In this document: positions 24,985 through 34,900 of the stretch, piece by piece
Layout: each line of letters begins with the position of its first letter
How positions within the stretch are numbered: the first letter of the stretch is position 1
NCBI GenBank assembly: GCA_016217545.1
Contig: JACRHT010000012.1
Coordinates: 62,001-126,000, forward strand
From: Opitutia bacterium
Lineage (GTDB): Bacteria; Verrucomicrobiota; Verrucomicrobiia; Opitutales; Opitutaceae
Length of the DNA: 64,000 nucleotides
Direction: 5' to 3'
Program-made: the position numbers and the translations under genes
The notes under the pieces: model-generated
What the model saw: only the letters and a program-made list of their open reading frames with translations
The model's database searches: none
Told to the model about the DNA's origin: nothing

Positions 24985-27900
24985 TCACCACTTCAGCGCG
25001 CGGTAGATTGTCCGGTAGTAACCCCAGAACGGCTGCTCGGAATCGACGACCTCACGCTGCACGGCGATGATCTTCGGCACCTCGCCGAGGCGCTCCACGG
25101 CTTCGTAATCCTTGCGCGCCATCGCGGCGAGCACCTCGCCGTGATGGCGGAAATACGCCGGGTTTTCGACATACTCGGTCACCGTGCGATGCACGTCAGC
25201 CTTCTCCGGCGGCGGTGGCATCGTGTAGGTGAGCTGCTCCTTGAATTCGTGCAGGTCGATCCACGCCGTCTCGATCACGCCCTTCACCGCCTCGGGATCG
25301 AGGTAACAGCCGCGCTCGAACGCGAGGTCTCGTTCCGCCTTCTCGAAAATCACGGCGCGCAGGTAGCGCGCGATTTCCGTCCGACCTTTTTCGCGATTGT
25401 CCAGATAGGCCGCGCGCCAGCGGATCTCGTTTTCGAACTTCCGATAATTTTCCCGGTGCTTGGGCAGCTTGGCGGCGGCGAGCGCCTTCTCGAAGTAACC
25501 CAGCACCTCGCCGCCTTTCAGGCGGACGCCGTCCATCTCGACGTAGCCGAGCAGCGCCCGCAGGAAGAGCACGTATTCGCCGTCCTCGATCGAGTCGTCG
25601 CGTGACTTGTCACCCGGATACGGCACGACCTCAAGCGCATCAGCCTCCTTGAGCTTCGCGCGAGCTACGTCGAATTTGCCGGCAAATAGCGCCTCAAGGC
25701 CCGCACTCGCCGCCGCCTCGGACTGCGCCTGGTGCAGGAGGTAGCGCTCGCTTGTCACTCCCGCCTCCGTCTTGGCCGCGAACGCGAAATCCCCGGCGGC
25801 GAAAGCCAGCCGGAACTCGAGCAGGTCGCCGCCTTTCAGGTTTTTCCAGCGCGGATCCGCTTTCAGCTCGAGCAGGCGTCGCATCAGCAGCGAGCAGTCC
25901 GCGTTCAGTCGCTGAAGCGCGGCCGCGTCGAGGTCCTCCGAGTGAAAATTCCACACGTTCCGGCCCTCGTCGAAGTGCGGAGCGACCTGCGGTGCGAGCG
26001 CGCGCAGCATCAGCTCCGGCGCGAGCAGGCCGAACGAGGCGCTGTCCTTCGCGTTGGCCTCCGCGGGCTGGAGCGCTTCGCGGGCGTCGGTGATTCGGCG
26101 CGGGATGATCTGCGCCCAAGTCCATTGCAGCGCCACGGCGGGCACGGCGCGCAACTCCGCCGCGATTTCCGGCAACGGCCCGGCGCTGCGCGTGCGATTC
26201 ACCTCATCGATCCACGCGGTGAGATCCGCGTAAGCCGTGGCGGCGGGCGAAGCACCGCGCAGGGAACTCACGAAGGCGCTCAACTCCGCCGGATAAACTC
26301 CCCCGGTGTGCGTCGGCAACTGGAGGTTTTCGATCTCGTAGCCGAGCTGGTCGCGCTGCTCGAGCAAGGGCAGCAGGTCGAGCGTGCCGGTGAGGTCACC
26401 GGCCTTCCGTCGCAGTTGCGCCAGCGTCAGCAGAAACGGCCGGTCGTGAATCTGGATCGCGGCGACGTAGGTCGAATAATCCGCCTCGAAGGCCCGGCAA
26501 ATCTGGCGCCACGGCAGCGGCCCCGGCAGCGATTTCTCCTCGGCGAGCAACTGCCGCAGCGTCCACGCGCGCGTCTCGAGTCGGAGGAAAGTCGGTTGTG
26601 CTTCCTGAGCCTTCGCGGTGCCCAAGTGGGGCGGAAGCCAGTCGTTGAAGTGCGCGTGCAGCAGGCCGGGCGGAAGTCCTTCCGTCGGCGCTCCGCTTTC
26701 GGTGCTGTCGGTCGGCGCGGGATAGTTCGCGCACGCGCCGCTCATCCGCACCAGCTGCCCGATGCGCGCCGTGCACTCCTGCTGCCGCGCGGCGTCAGCC
26801 TCAGGCACGGTCAGCCGCTCGAAGGTCGCGAGCGCGGCGCCGATTCGGTAGTGATCGCCGAGGCGCAACGCGTCTTCGGGCGTGTCGAGGGCGTTATCCA
26901 CGGCGAAAGGTTCGTGCTGCGTCTGCCAGAGATCGATCGCGCGTTTCAGTCGCGCATCACCGGGCGCGAGCGGCGCGCCACCGGTGATTTCCGCGATGGT
27001 GTTCAACAGGTCGCCGTCGGGCCAAGCCGACGGGAGCGCCTTCACTTCGCTCAGCGGCCAGTTCGGCGCGAGCGCGCGCAATCGCGCCAGATTCTCGACC
27101 GCGAGCGCCGCGCTGTCCGCGTCGCCTTCGTTGGGAGTCGAGGCGAACAGCTGCGCCGCCTTTTCGAGTTCTTCACGGAAAGTCGCACGATCGGACGCGG
27201 GCTCGGCTCCGACACGCAGCGCCAGCCAGCTGGCGAACAGCCGGCGGCGAGCGGCCAACGTCGGCAGCTCGAGCTCCGTCTTCGTCAGACTTTCCACGAC
27301 CGTGCGCAGCTGCGCAAATCGCGCACTGCGGCCCGCCATCGCCCCCGGCTCGTTCCGACGCTGCCGCGCCTGCGCGACCAACGCCTCGATCTGGAATCGC
27401 TGCGCCGCCAGCTCGGGCGCACCGGGCTCCAGCCGCGCGCAAGCGGCTCGGTCCGCGTCGAGTTGCGCGCGCAAGCGAGCCGTCGCCGGCAGCTCCGCCG
27501 CGCCGAGCGCCGAGGCGGCCTGCAAGCGCTCCTCGGCCACATCGAGCTGGCCGTTTTCGAGGGACGTCGCGGCGTCCTCCATGAGCGCATCCAACTGAAA
27601 GGCGCCGAAGTCGTAGGGCTCCTCCGCGAGGTCGTCGGCGACGACCGCGCCTTGTTGTTGCCGCCAGTAAACGTGATCGGCGATCCGCGCGAACGCGGCG
27701 GGGCGGATGTCGTCGCTCGCGCCGGCCTGCGCGAACGCGTCCGGAAATTCCTTCTTCAGCTCATCGAGCCGCGTCCGCGCCGCCTCGACGTGCCCGGTTT
27801 TCAAACCGGCCCACGCCACGCCAGCGCGCGCGGTGACGTCTTGCGGGAACTTTTGCAGCACGGCGAAGAAATCCTGCTCGGCCTGTTTCCATTGCTCGAA

Positions 27901-28110
27901 TCGCAACAGCCACACGCCGCGCTCACGCAAGAACGCGAGCCGCGCTTCGCCGCCCGTGGGTTCAGCCGGTGCGTCGACCGCGCGGTCGATCCGCGCGCGG
28001 GCGCTGCGGCAGGCGTCGGTTTCACCGGCGCTGAGGACGCTCGCGGCGGCAAGCAGCGCGCCCAGCGTCAGTGGAAGGAGAAGGCGGGCAAATTCCCGGG
28101 GAATTTTCAT
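24985..28110 (-). CDS. Large secreted protein with TPR-like repeats, unknown function
   Basis: A 1041-residue protein. The ATG at 28110 begins a signal peptide (MKIPREFARLLLPLTLGALLAAASVLSA); another in-frame ATG 18 bp upstream is possible. The N-terminal 250 residues look like tetratricopeptide helices (FEQWKQAEQDFFAVLQKFPQ, AWAGLKTGHVEAARTRLDEL, LENGQLDVAEERLQAASAL). The rest is Ala/Leu/Arg-rich and helical, with no catalytic motif I can recognise. It may be a periplasmic scaffold. It lies downstream of the nitronate monooxygenase-like gene on the same strand, with a small hairpin in the gap. No family assigned. Confidence 0.75.
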   Translation of the reverse strand: MKIPREFARLLLPLTLGALLAAASVLSAGETDACRSARARIDRAVDAPAEPTGGEARLAFLRERGVWLLRFEQWKQAEQDFFAVLQKFPQDVTARAGVAWAGLKTGHVEAARTRLDELKKEFPDAFAQAGASDDIRPAAFARIADHVYWRQQQGAVVADDLAEEPYDFGAFQLDALMEDAATSLENGQLDVAEERLQAASALGAAELPATARLRAQLDADRAACARLEPGAPELAAQRFQIEALVAQARQRRNEPGAMAGRSARFAQLRTVVESLTKTELELPTLAARRRLFASWLALRVGAEPASDRATFREELEKAAQLFASTPNEGDADSAALAVENLARLRALAPNWPLSEVKALPSAWPDGDLLNTIAEITGGAPLAPGDARLKRAIDLWQTQHEPFAVDNALDTPEDALRLGDHYRIGAALATFERLTVPEADAARQQECTARIGQLVRMSGACANYPAPTDSTESGAPTEGLPPGLLHAHFNDWLPPHLGTAKAQEAQPTFLRLETRAWTLRQLLAEEKSLPGPLPWRQICRAFEADYSTYVAAIQIHDRPFLLTLAQLRRKAGDLTGTLDLLPLLEQRDQLGYEIENLQLPTHTGGVYPAELSAFVSSLRGASPAATAYADLTAWIDEVNRTRSAGPLPEIAAELRAVPAVALQWTWAQIIPRRITDAREALQPAEANAKDSASFGLLAPELMLRALAPQVAPHFDEGRNVWNFHSEDLDAAALQRLNADCSLLMRRLLELKADPRWKNLKGGDLLEFRLAFAAGDFAFAAKTEAGVTSERYLLHQAQSEAAASAGLEALFAGKFDVARAKLKEADALEVVPYPGDKSRDDSIEDGEYVLFLRALLGYVEMDGVRLKGGEVLGYFEKALAAAKLPKHRENYRKFENEIRWRAAYLDNREKGRTEIARYLRAVIFEKAERDLAFERGCYLDPEAVKGVIETAWIDLHEFKEQLTYTMPPPPEKADVHRTVTEYVENPAYFRHHGEVLAAMARKDYEAVERLGEVPKIIAVQREVVDSEQPFWGYYRTIYRALKW

Positions 28111-28218
28111 CGGCTCGATGGGCGGCATTCGCAATGCGCCGGGAACCGAGATCGGCCCTGCGGGCGCAGTCGAAATGCAGTCGCGCCTCTCTCGCCATCG
28201 CAATCCCCACCCGCGAGC

Positions 28219-28236
28219 CTACGCGGTTTCGCGTAG
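28219..28236. other. Small perfect hairpin between two minus-strand genes
   Basis: CTACGCG-GTTT-CGCGTAG is a 7-bp perfect stem 38 bp past the end of the flavoprotein gene. On the minus strand no T-run follows, so its role as a terminator is doubtful. Confidence 0.4.
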
Positions 28237-28274
28237 TTTCCCGGGGCGGAAATCAGCTGCGGTGGCCCGAGCCG

Positions 28275-29702
28275 CTAGACGCCGGCGTAGGCCAGCACGT
28301 CGTCGACGCCGTAGTCGTTCGCGCCGGGTTTGAGGTAGCGCGCGATGCCGCGCACGTCGTCGCCGGCGGTGACGATCGGCGGTTCGACGCTGCCATCCGC
28401 ACCGCGTTGGCCGAGGCCGATGGCGGCGAGCAGGCCGTTGCAGAGGCATTTGCGGCCGACGGTTTCGGCGATGTCGCCGCCTTTGGCCGCGAACTTGTCG
28501 GCGGGCGCGGCGGGACAGCGAAAACCTACCGCGCCGTCGGGCTGCGCGTAGGCGTCGCGGAGGTAGCCGAGATCGCATTTGCGCGCACGCGCGTCGTAGA
28601 CCGCGGCGTCGGCCACGGTGCCGGGAAGATCGACGACCTTGAACGGCATGCCGGTGGGCGACGCGCGTGGGTCGGTGCGGAGATCGAGCGCACCCTCGCG
28701 GGCCTTCGCGAGCGCGGCAGCTTTGATTTCCGGCGTGAGCCCGCTCTCGCGACAGAAGGCGAAAGGCGTGCCGACTTGCACGCCGGCGGCGCCGGCGGCC
28801 TCGGCGGCGCGGAGCGCCTCGGGCGTGGCTTGCGAACCGGCGAGGTAGAACGGCAGGCCGATCGCTTTGATGGCGTTGAGATCCGGTGTGTCGCGCGGGC
28901 CGTAGATGGGTTCGCCGCGCTCGTTGAGCGTCGTGCCGCCGCGCGGCGGCGCGTTGTGGCCGCCGGCCGTGGCGCCTTCGACGACGAAGCCGTCGACCTT
29001 GCCGCTGGACTTGCGGGCGAGCGTAAGGGCAAGAACCGACGAGGAAACGATCGCGAGGAAGCGCGGGCGCGGCAGCGCGAGCTTTTCGCCCGGCAACAGC
29101 GTGGCGGGATCGAGTGTGATGGCGTGCTCGTCCTTGGTGCCTTCGACGGTGACGCGCATCTCGGCTTTCTCACCGGCGGCGAAGCGGTCGAGGATGCCGG
29201 GGATGGATTTCGGAATGCCGGCGCCCATCAGCACGTAGTCGACCTTGGCGAGCATGGCGCCGTAAAGCGAAGCGAGCGTGGGCAACTGGATTTTCTCGAG
29301 GAGATTGATGCCGACAACGCCGTCGTGCTTTTCCTTCGCGAGGTAAACCTCGACGAAGTTCGCCGCGGCGGTGAGGCCGAGCAATTCGGCCGCGGAATCG
29401 AGCGAAAACATCGGCGCGAGCTTGTAGGGCTGGCCACGGGCGATGCCGCCGGACACGAAGTATTTCTCGAGGATTTGCCCGACATTCGGCAGCGGGCACG
29501 CGTCGAGCGCGCGGCGCATCGCGCCGTCGAGATCGCCGTCCTGCAGGCGGCGGACGAAGACGGTGTTCAGTGCCGTGCCGGAAACGACGCCGAGGTGCCC
29601 GCGCAACGAGACGGCGCGGGCGAGATTCCAATTCGAAACACCGATGCCCATGCCGCCTTGAATCAAGCGCGGCCAGTGCGTGGGGGGATTGGTCCAATGC
29701 AT
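28275..29702 (-). CDS. Nitronate monooxygenase-like FMN-dependent protein
   Basis: A 475-residue TIM-barrel flavoprotein related to nitronate monooxygenase / 2-nitropropane dioxygenase and FabK-like enzymes. Visible features are PRLIQGGMGIGVSNWNLA (FMN-binding start), GINLLEKIQLP, DYVLMGAGIP, VEGATAGGHNAPPRG with the conserved His, and FYLAGSQATPE then AAGVQVGTPFAFCRESG (phosphate-binding region). It is longer than typical enzymes (about 320-380). The extra C-terminal part contains several Cys (ARKCDLGYL, GFRCPAAP, GRKCLCNG), which could bind a metal. Substrate unknown. Confidence 0.82.
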   Translation of the reverse strand: MHWTNPPTHWPRLIQGGMGIGVSNWNLARAVSLRGHLGVVSGTALNTVFVRRLQDGDLDGAMRRALDACPLPNVGQILEKYFVSGGIARGQPYKLAPMFSLDSAAELLGLTAAANFVEVYLAKEKHDGVVGINLLEKIQLPTLASLYGAMLAKVDYVLMGAGIPKSIPGILDRFAAGEKAEMRVTVEGTKDEHAITLDPATLLPGEKLALPRPRFLAIVSSSVLALTLARKSSGKVDGFVVEGATAGGHNAPPRGGTTLNERGEPIYGPRDTPDLNAIKAIGLPFYLAGSQATPEALRAAEAAGAAGVQVGTPFAFCRESGLTPEIKAAALAKAREGALDLRTDPRASPTGMPFKVVDLPGTVADAAVYDARARKCDLGYLRDAYAQPDGAVGFRCPAAPADKFAAKGGDIAETVGRKCLCNGLLAAIGLGQRGADGSVEPPIVTAGDDVRGIARYLKPGANDYGVDDVLAYAGV

Positions 29703-29803
29703 GACGCCTCAATTGCGAGGCCGCGCGCCGCGCGAGGTCAATCACGGGACCCGTCACCTTGGCGCATATCTTGCCGAAAACTGGGCGTGAACGCGTCGAG
29801 GCG

Positions 29804-31828
29804 CTATTTCGCGGGAAAAATGCGCGTGGTGAAATTCGCCGCGGCGCCGCGCGTCTCGAGAAAAAGCGTCTCGCGGCGACGGGGCGGCACGTCCGGCGTG
29901 TCGCCGTGCCAGAGGCGGAACTCGCCGGCGCACTCGATCTCGACGATGAGTGTGCGTGCGCCGAAGCGCACGGGAACCACGGCGCGGTCGCGGAACGTCG
30001 CGCCGCGCACCTCGCGCCAGTAACCGAACGGCTCGGGGCGACCGTGAGCGAAATCGGGCGCAGCGGAGAATTCGGAGCCGAGTTGCGCGGCACCTTCGAG
30101 CTGGAGGGTGAAGCCGAGCGCGTGTGGGTGGCCGTCATCGGTGGCGAGCTCGACGCGATCGACGAACGCGTCGCCGGAGATCTCGATCGTGCGGCGAGCG
30201 CGGGCGTGCGGCGTGTAGCGCGGTTGCTCGACGCTCAGGCGCGCGGGCGCGGCGGAGAATTCGAGCACGCGGCCGAGTTGCGGGGATTGCGGGATGCCGT
30301 CGACGCGCGGCCATTGTTTCGCGTCGTTGAGCGCGGCGAGGTCCTCGCCTTCGCCGTCGATGAGCGGGACGTTGTGATTGGCGCCGCGAGCGAAGTAGCC
30401 GCGGTGCATCGGCGAACCGTAGCCCGTGGTGCCGGTGTCGTGGCTGACGTCGATGCCGTCGAAACTCGCGGACCAGTTAAGCGCCTCGGGCTGCGCGTGC
30501 GAACGCTGGAGCTGGCCGTAGTGGACGAAGACCTGCCACGGGCCGGACTTGAGCACGGCCATGCGCGAGGACTCGAGGAGGCGCGTCGTCACGACGGGCA
30601 ACTCGGGCAAGGTCGGTGCGGCGGGCGGCGGATCGAGCAAGGTGTCCCAATCGCGGCGCTCGGCGGCGGCTTGGAGACCAAGCGCCGTGGGAAACACGCG
30701 GTAGGCCGACGCGAAGAGCGAGCGATCGGGTGCGGTGCCGGGCGCGCCGCTGTCGGCGGGATTCGGGAGCTTGCCGTCGGGGAAACGCAGCGTGAGCAGG
30801 CTGAGCAGGAGGTTTTGCGCGATGTTGAGTTCGTCGGCGAGCTCGGCGGCGCGACCGTGGAGGCCGGCGGCGGTGAAGAGCGAGAGCGTGGCTTGCGCCA
30901 CGTAGGCGTTATAGCCGAGCGATTGCTCCCACCAGAGGTAGTCGCTCGTCACACCCTCGGCCATCTGGCGGCGGAGGCCGAAGCGGCCGTCGAGCGCCTC
31001 GCGCCACATCGCTTCGTCGCCGAGGAGCAGCGCGACCTGCGCGACGGCGCCGCGTTGCCAGACGGCGATGTTGTGGATCGCCTGGAAATTCTTGTTCAGC
31101 ACGGCGACTTCGGGGCGGAAGAGTTTTTCGGTCCACGCGGCGCGGCGATCGGCGGTAACGGTCTCGCCGAGGAGGCGCGCGGTGTCGGCGAATTTGATCA
31201 GGCCGTTCGCCTCGCTGAGCGTCTGCCAGAAGAGGCGCGCGCCGGTGCGCGTCGGTGCGTTCTCCGGTGGCGAAGGCCACTTCAGGTAGTTGTCGGCGTA
31301 GAAATCGAGCTGCGCGGCGGCCCAGTCGGCGTAGCGCGGCTCACCGGTGAGCCGCGAGAGCTTCGCGGCGCGGACCATCATGGCGAGGTGACGGTCGCGG
31401 AAGCCGACGACCCACCACGCGTGGAGTTTAGGCGTGATGGAGACGTGCGGATCGGAGGGGCTGGAGAAATGATCGATCTCTTCGCCGGGGATGCGGTCGA
31501 CCCAGGTGAGGCGCGAGGCGTCCTTGGGACTGATGCCGTCGTGCGACCAGCCAGCGATCCACTCGACGCGGTCGCGGTGGCGGGAGATCCAGGCGTCGAG
31601 CTCCGCGTGTTCGCGGGCGAGCCATTTTTGCCAGGCGGGGTCGCTGGCGACACGTTCGCGGGCGCCGGCCCAATCTTCGCGGGCGGCACGCCACGGTTGG
31701 CCGGCGGCGGCGTAGATCTTCCAGTCGCGGAACTGGGCCGCGGGATCGGGCTTGGGGAAACGCGGAGCGGCGGGTGCCGCGGCGGCGAACGAAGCGAGAA
31801 GCAGGAACGAGAGCGGCAGCGCGCGCAT
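29804..31828 (-). CDS. Alginate lyase/heparinase II-III-like polysaccharide lyase, secreted
   Basis: A 674-residue protein. The ATG at 31828 starts a signal peptide (MRALPLSFLLLASFAAAAPA); the frame is open 96 bp upstream. The N-terminal alpha/alpha toroid (about 60-400) has WVVGFRDRHLAMM, FWQTLSEANGL, KNFQAIHNIAVWQRGA and SDYLWWEQSLGYNAYV. The His/Asn and Tyr/Trp pattern fits the lyase active cleft. The C-terminal half is a beta-sandwich of heparinase II/III type, with HDTGTTGYGSPMHRGYF and NHNVPLIDGEGE. Such enzymes cleave uronic-acid polysaccharides by beta-elimination in the periplasm. Substrate cannot be told from the sequence; no other polysaccharide gene is adjacent. Confidence 0.82.
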   Translation of the reverse strand: MRALPLSFLLLASFAAAAPAAPRFPKPDPAAQFRDWKIYAAAGQPWRAAREDWAGARERVASDPAWQKWLAREHAELDAWISRHRDRVEWIAGWSHDGISPKDASRLTWVDRIPGEEIDHFSSPSDPHVSITPKLHAWWVVGFRDRHLAMMVRAAKLSRLTGEPRYADWAAAQLDFYADNYLKWPSPPENAPTRTGARLFWQTLSEANGLIKFADTARLLGETVTADRRAAWTEKLFRPEVAVLNKNFQAIHNIAVWQRGAVAQVALLLGDEAMWREALDGRFGLRRQMAEGVTSDYLWWEQSLGYNAYVAQATLSLFTAAGLHGRAAELADELNIAQNLLLSLLTLRFPDGKLPNPADSGAPGTAPDRSLFASAYRVFPTALGLQAAAERRDWDTLLDPPPAAPTLPELPVVTTRLLESSRMAVLKSGPWQVFVHYGQLQRSHAQPEALNWSASFDGIDVSHDTGTTGYGSPMHRGYFARGANHNVPLIDGEGEDLAALNDAKQWPRVDGIPQSPQLGRVLEFSAAPARLSVEQPRYTPHARARRTIEISGDAFVDRVELATDDGHPHALGFTLQLEGAAQLGSEFSAAPDFAHGRPEPFGYWREVRGATFRDRAVVPVRFGARTLIVEIECAGEFRLWHGDTPDVPPRRRETLFLETRGAAANFTTRIFPAK

Positions 31829-31966
31829 GGCGCGGGGAGAGTCGCGCGGGACGACGAACGCGTCAACGGCGAGGAGCCGGGAGATTTTCCGCCGCGCGAG
31901 ACGGAGAGAATTTTCCGCGCGCAAGGAACGCGAAGGAGCGTTGCGCCGGGGCCCAGCGGTGCCGCT

Positions 31967-34900
31967 TTATCTCTTCTGCTGCTGGCGCCAGCGGCGGACG
32001 CCGAAGAGCGCGAGACCGGCGCCCATGAGCATCGCGCCGTAAGTGGAGGGCTCGGGAACGGGCCGCCACGGACGGACTTCGTTGCCGTGATCAAAGCCTT
32101 CGGAGGGATAGTCGGTCGTCCAGATCGTGTCGTTGCCGACCCAGGAACCGGACGGGGCGAAAGTGACGAGGTTGAGCGGCGAGGTCGCCTTGTTGCCCGG
32201 ATCGTTCGCCACGATGAAGAGGTCGTTGAAGTCGTTCCAGTTGGCGACGGAGAGCGTGTAAGAGGTGAGCGAGAGCGTCGTGAAGTTAACGACGGAGTCG
32301 GTGCTCGCGAAATCGATGATGGAGTTGCCGGTGACGCTGAGGGTGCCGAAGGTGGTGGTGGTGCCATTGAGCTCGAGGGTGCCGCCGTTGAGCTGGATGT
32401 TGATGCCGGAGTTGTTGAAGTCGGCGCCGAGGCGGAGCGTGGAGCCGGCGTTGACGACGATGGTGCCGGTGCCGAGGAGCTGGGAGACTTCGAGGAGGGA
32501 GAGGCCGCCGTCGAGGGTGAGCGTGGAGTTGCTGCCGAAGTCGAGGGTGCCGAGGCCGGCGAGAGTGCCGATCTTCTGGGCGAAGCCGACGAGCGACATG
32601 GTGGCGCCGCTGTCGATCTGCAGGTCGATGGTGGAGCTGTTGAGGGCGTTGTTGGCGCCCATGGCGAGCGTGCCGGCGGAGACGGTGACGTTGCCGGCGA
32701 AGGTGTTGGTGCTGTTGGAGAGCGTGAGGGTGCCGGCGCCGTCCTTGGTGAGCTGGGAGCTGGCGGTGCCGGTGAGCTGGCCGGCGATGGTGGTGTTGGC
32801 GGCGCCGCCGACGGTGAGGGTGTTGCTGCCGACGGCGACGGTGTTGTTGAGGGCGAGCGAGCCGGCGTCGGTGTTGATGCGGACGTTGGCGTTGGCGATG
32901 GTGATCGCGCCGCCGATGGTATTGTCGCCCGCGATATTGCGGAGAGCGCCGGTGTTGCCGATACCGGTGCCGCTGAGGCTCATGGTCTCGTTGCCGATGG
33001 TGAGATTGGCGCCGCCGTTGTAGTTGATGTCCTTCTGGAGCTGGAGGGCGGCGCCGTCGGCGACGGTGACGCCGGCGACGGTGGTGCCGAGGCCGTAGGT
33101 GTGGCGAACGTTCACGACGCCGGAGTTGATCGTGGTCACGCCGTCATAGGAATTGTTGCCAGTGAGCGTGAGGGTGCCGCTGCCGTCTTTGGTGAGAGTG
33201 CCAGTGCCGGTGCCGATGGCGCCGTTGATCCAGGTGTCGCCGGAGCCGCCAACGGTGAGGTTGCTGTTGTTCGCGCTGGTGACGTTGCCGTTGAGGGTGA
33301 GGCGGTCGGCGTCGGAATTGATGCGGCTGCTGGAGGCGAGGTTGACGATGCCGTTCCAGGTGTTGTTGCCGGCGAGATTGCGGAGGGCGCCGTCGTTGGC
33401 GATGCCGGTGCCGTTGAGCGTGAGGCGCTCGAGGCCGATGGTGACGTCGTTGCCGCCGTTGTAGGCGACGTCCTTCTGGATCTCGAGGGCGGCGCCGTTG
33501 GCGACGGTGGTGCCGGCGTTGACGTCGTTGGAGTTGTGGCCGCCGAGCGCGGTGTCGGTGCGGATGTTGAGGACGCCGGCGTTGACGTTGGTGGCTTCGG
33601 AGTAGGTGTTGTTGCCGGCGAAGGTCATGCGGCCGGCGCCGAGTTTGGTGACGCCGCCGGAGACGACGCTGGCGGTGAACAGCAGGTCGTCGTATTGGGC
33701 GCCGTTGGCGACGGTGATGTTGCGGTTGCCGGCGGCGGGGGTGAGCCAAAATTGGTAGCCGGTGACGGTGGCGGTGTCGGGGGAGGAGCCGACGTTGACG
33801 TCGCCGTTGAGAACGAGGGTGCCGCCCGCGCCGAGGGCGATGGTGCCGCCGTTGAGCGTGAGGCCGTTGATGGTCTCGTAGGTGCTGTTGAGGTTGAACG
33901 TGCCGTAGCGGTTGACGGTGACGTTCACGTTATCCGCAAGTTTTTCGATGCCGTAGCCGGTGGCGTAGAGGAGCGTGGCGGAGTCGGTGCCGTTGCCGAT
34001 GGTGATGTCGCCGCGAATGGTGGTGTTGCGGAAGCCGACGGCGTTGTTGGTGGCGAGGACGAGCGTGCCGCGATTGACGGTGGTGGTGCCGGTGAAATTG
34101 TTCACCTGCCACTGGGAGTTGAGCCAGACTTCGCCGGTGCTGTTCACGACGAGATTGCCGGCGGTGCCGGTGCCCATGGCGCCGATGAACACGGTCTTGC
34201 CGGGGCCGTCGACGGTGAGCGTCTTGGTGCCGAGATCGATCGTGGTGCCGGTGGTGCCGACGTAGAGGCGGTCACCGAGGGTGCCAGAATTGACCGTGCT
34301 GTCGGCAGTGAGAGCGATGTTGCCGTTGAACCAGTTCACGTCGCCGCTGACGTTGCGGAGCGTACCGCCGGCGAGGGTGATGGCGTTGGAGGCGGTGACG
34401 CCGCCGCCTTGGATTTCAAGGGTGGCGCCGGTGTTCACAGTGGCGGAGCCGGAGCCGAGCGAGGTGGCGTTGCGGATGTTGATCGTGCCGCCGGAGACCG
34501 TGGTGTTGCCCGTGTAGTTGTTGGCGGCGGAAAGGGTCAGGGTGCCGGAGCCGGTCTTGGTGAGGCCGCCGGTGTTGGTGTTGGCGAGCGAGGAGGCGAA
34601 GGTAACGTTGTTGCCGTTGGTGTCGACGGCGATGGCGCTGGAGCTGTTGCCGATGCGCGACGAAAGGTCGGTCGTGATGCCGCTGCCGTATTGGAGCGTG
34701 CCGCCGGTGAAACGGACGGTGCCGGCGGTGCCGAGGGCGACGGCGTTGTTGGCGACGACCGTGCCGCCAGCGAGCGTGGTGCCGCCGGTGTAGCTGTTGG
34801 CACCGGAGAGCGTGAGCGTGCCGGCGTCGTTTTTGATGAGGGCGCCGCCGCTGCTGTTGATCTGGCTGGAGAAGGTCGTGTTGCCCGCGCCGGCGATGGT

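Noticed and set aside
25732-28236. Plus-strand frame of 834 codons opposite the TPR protein
   Set aside because: The minus-strand frame has a signal peptide and TPR-like helices. The plus frame has an Arg-rich antisense composition and no plausible start context.
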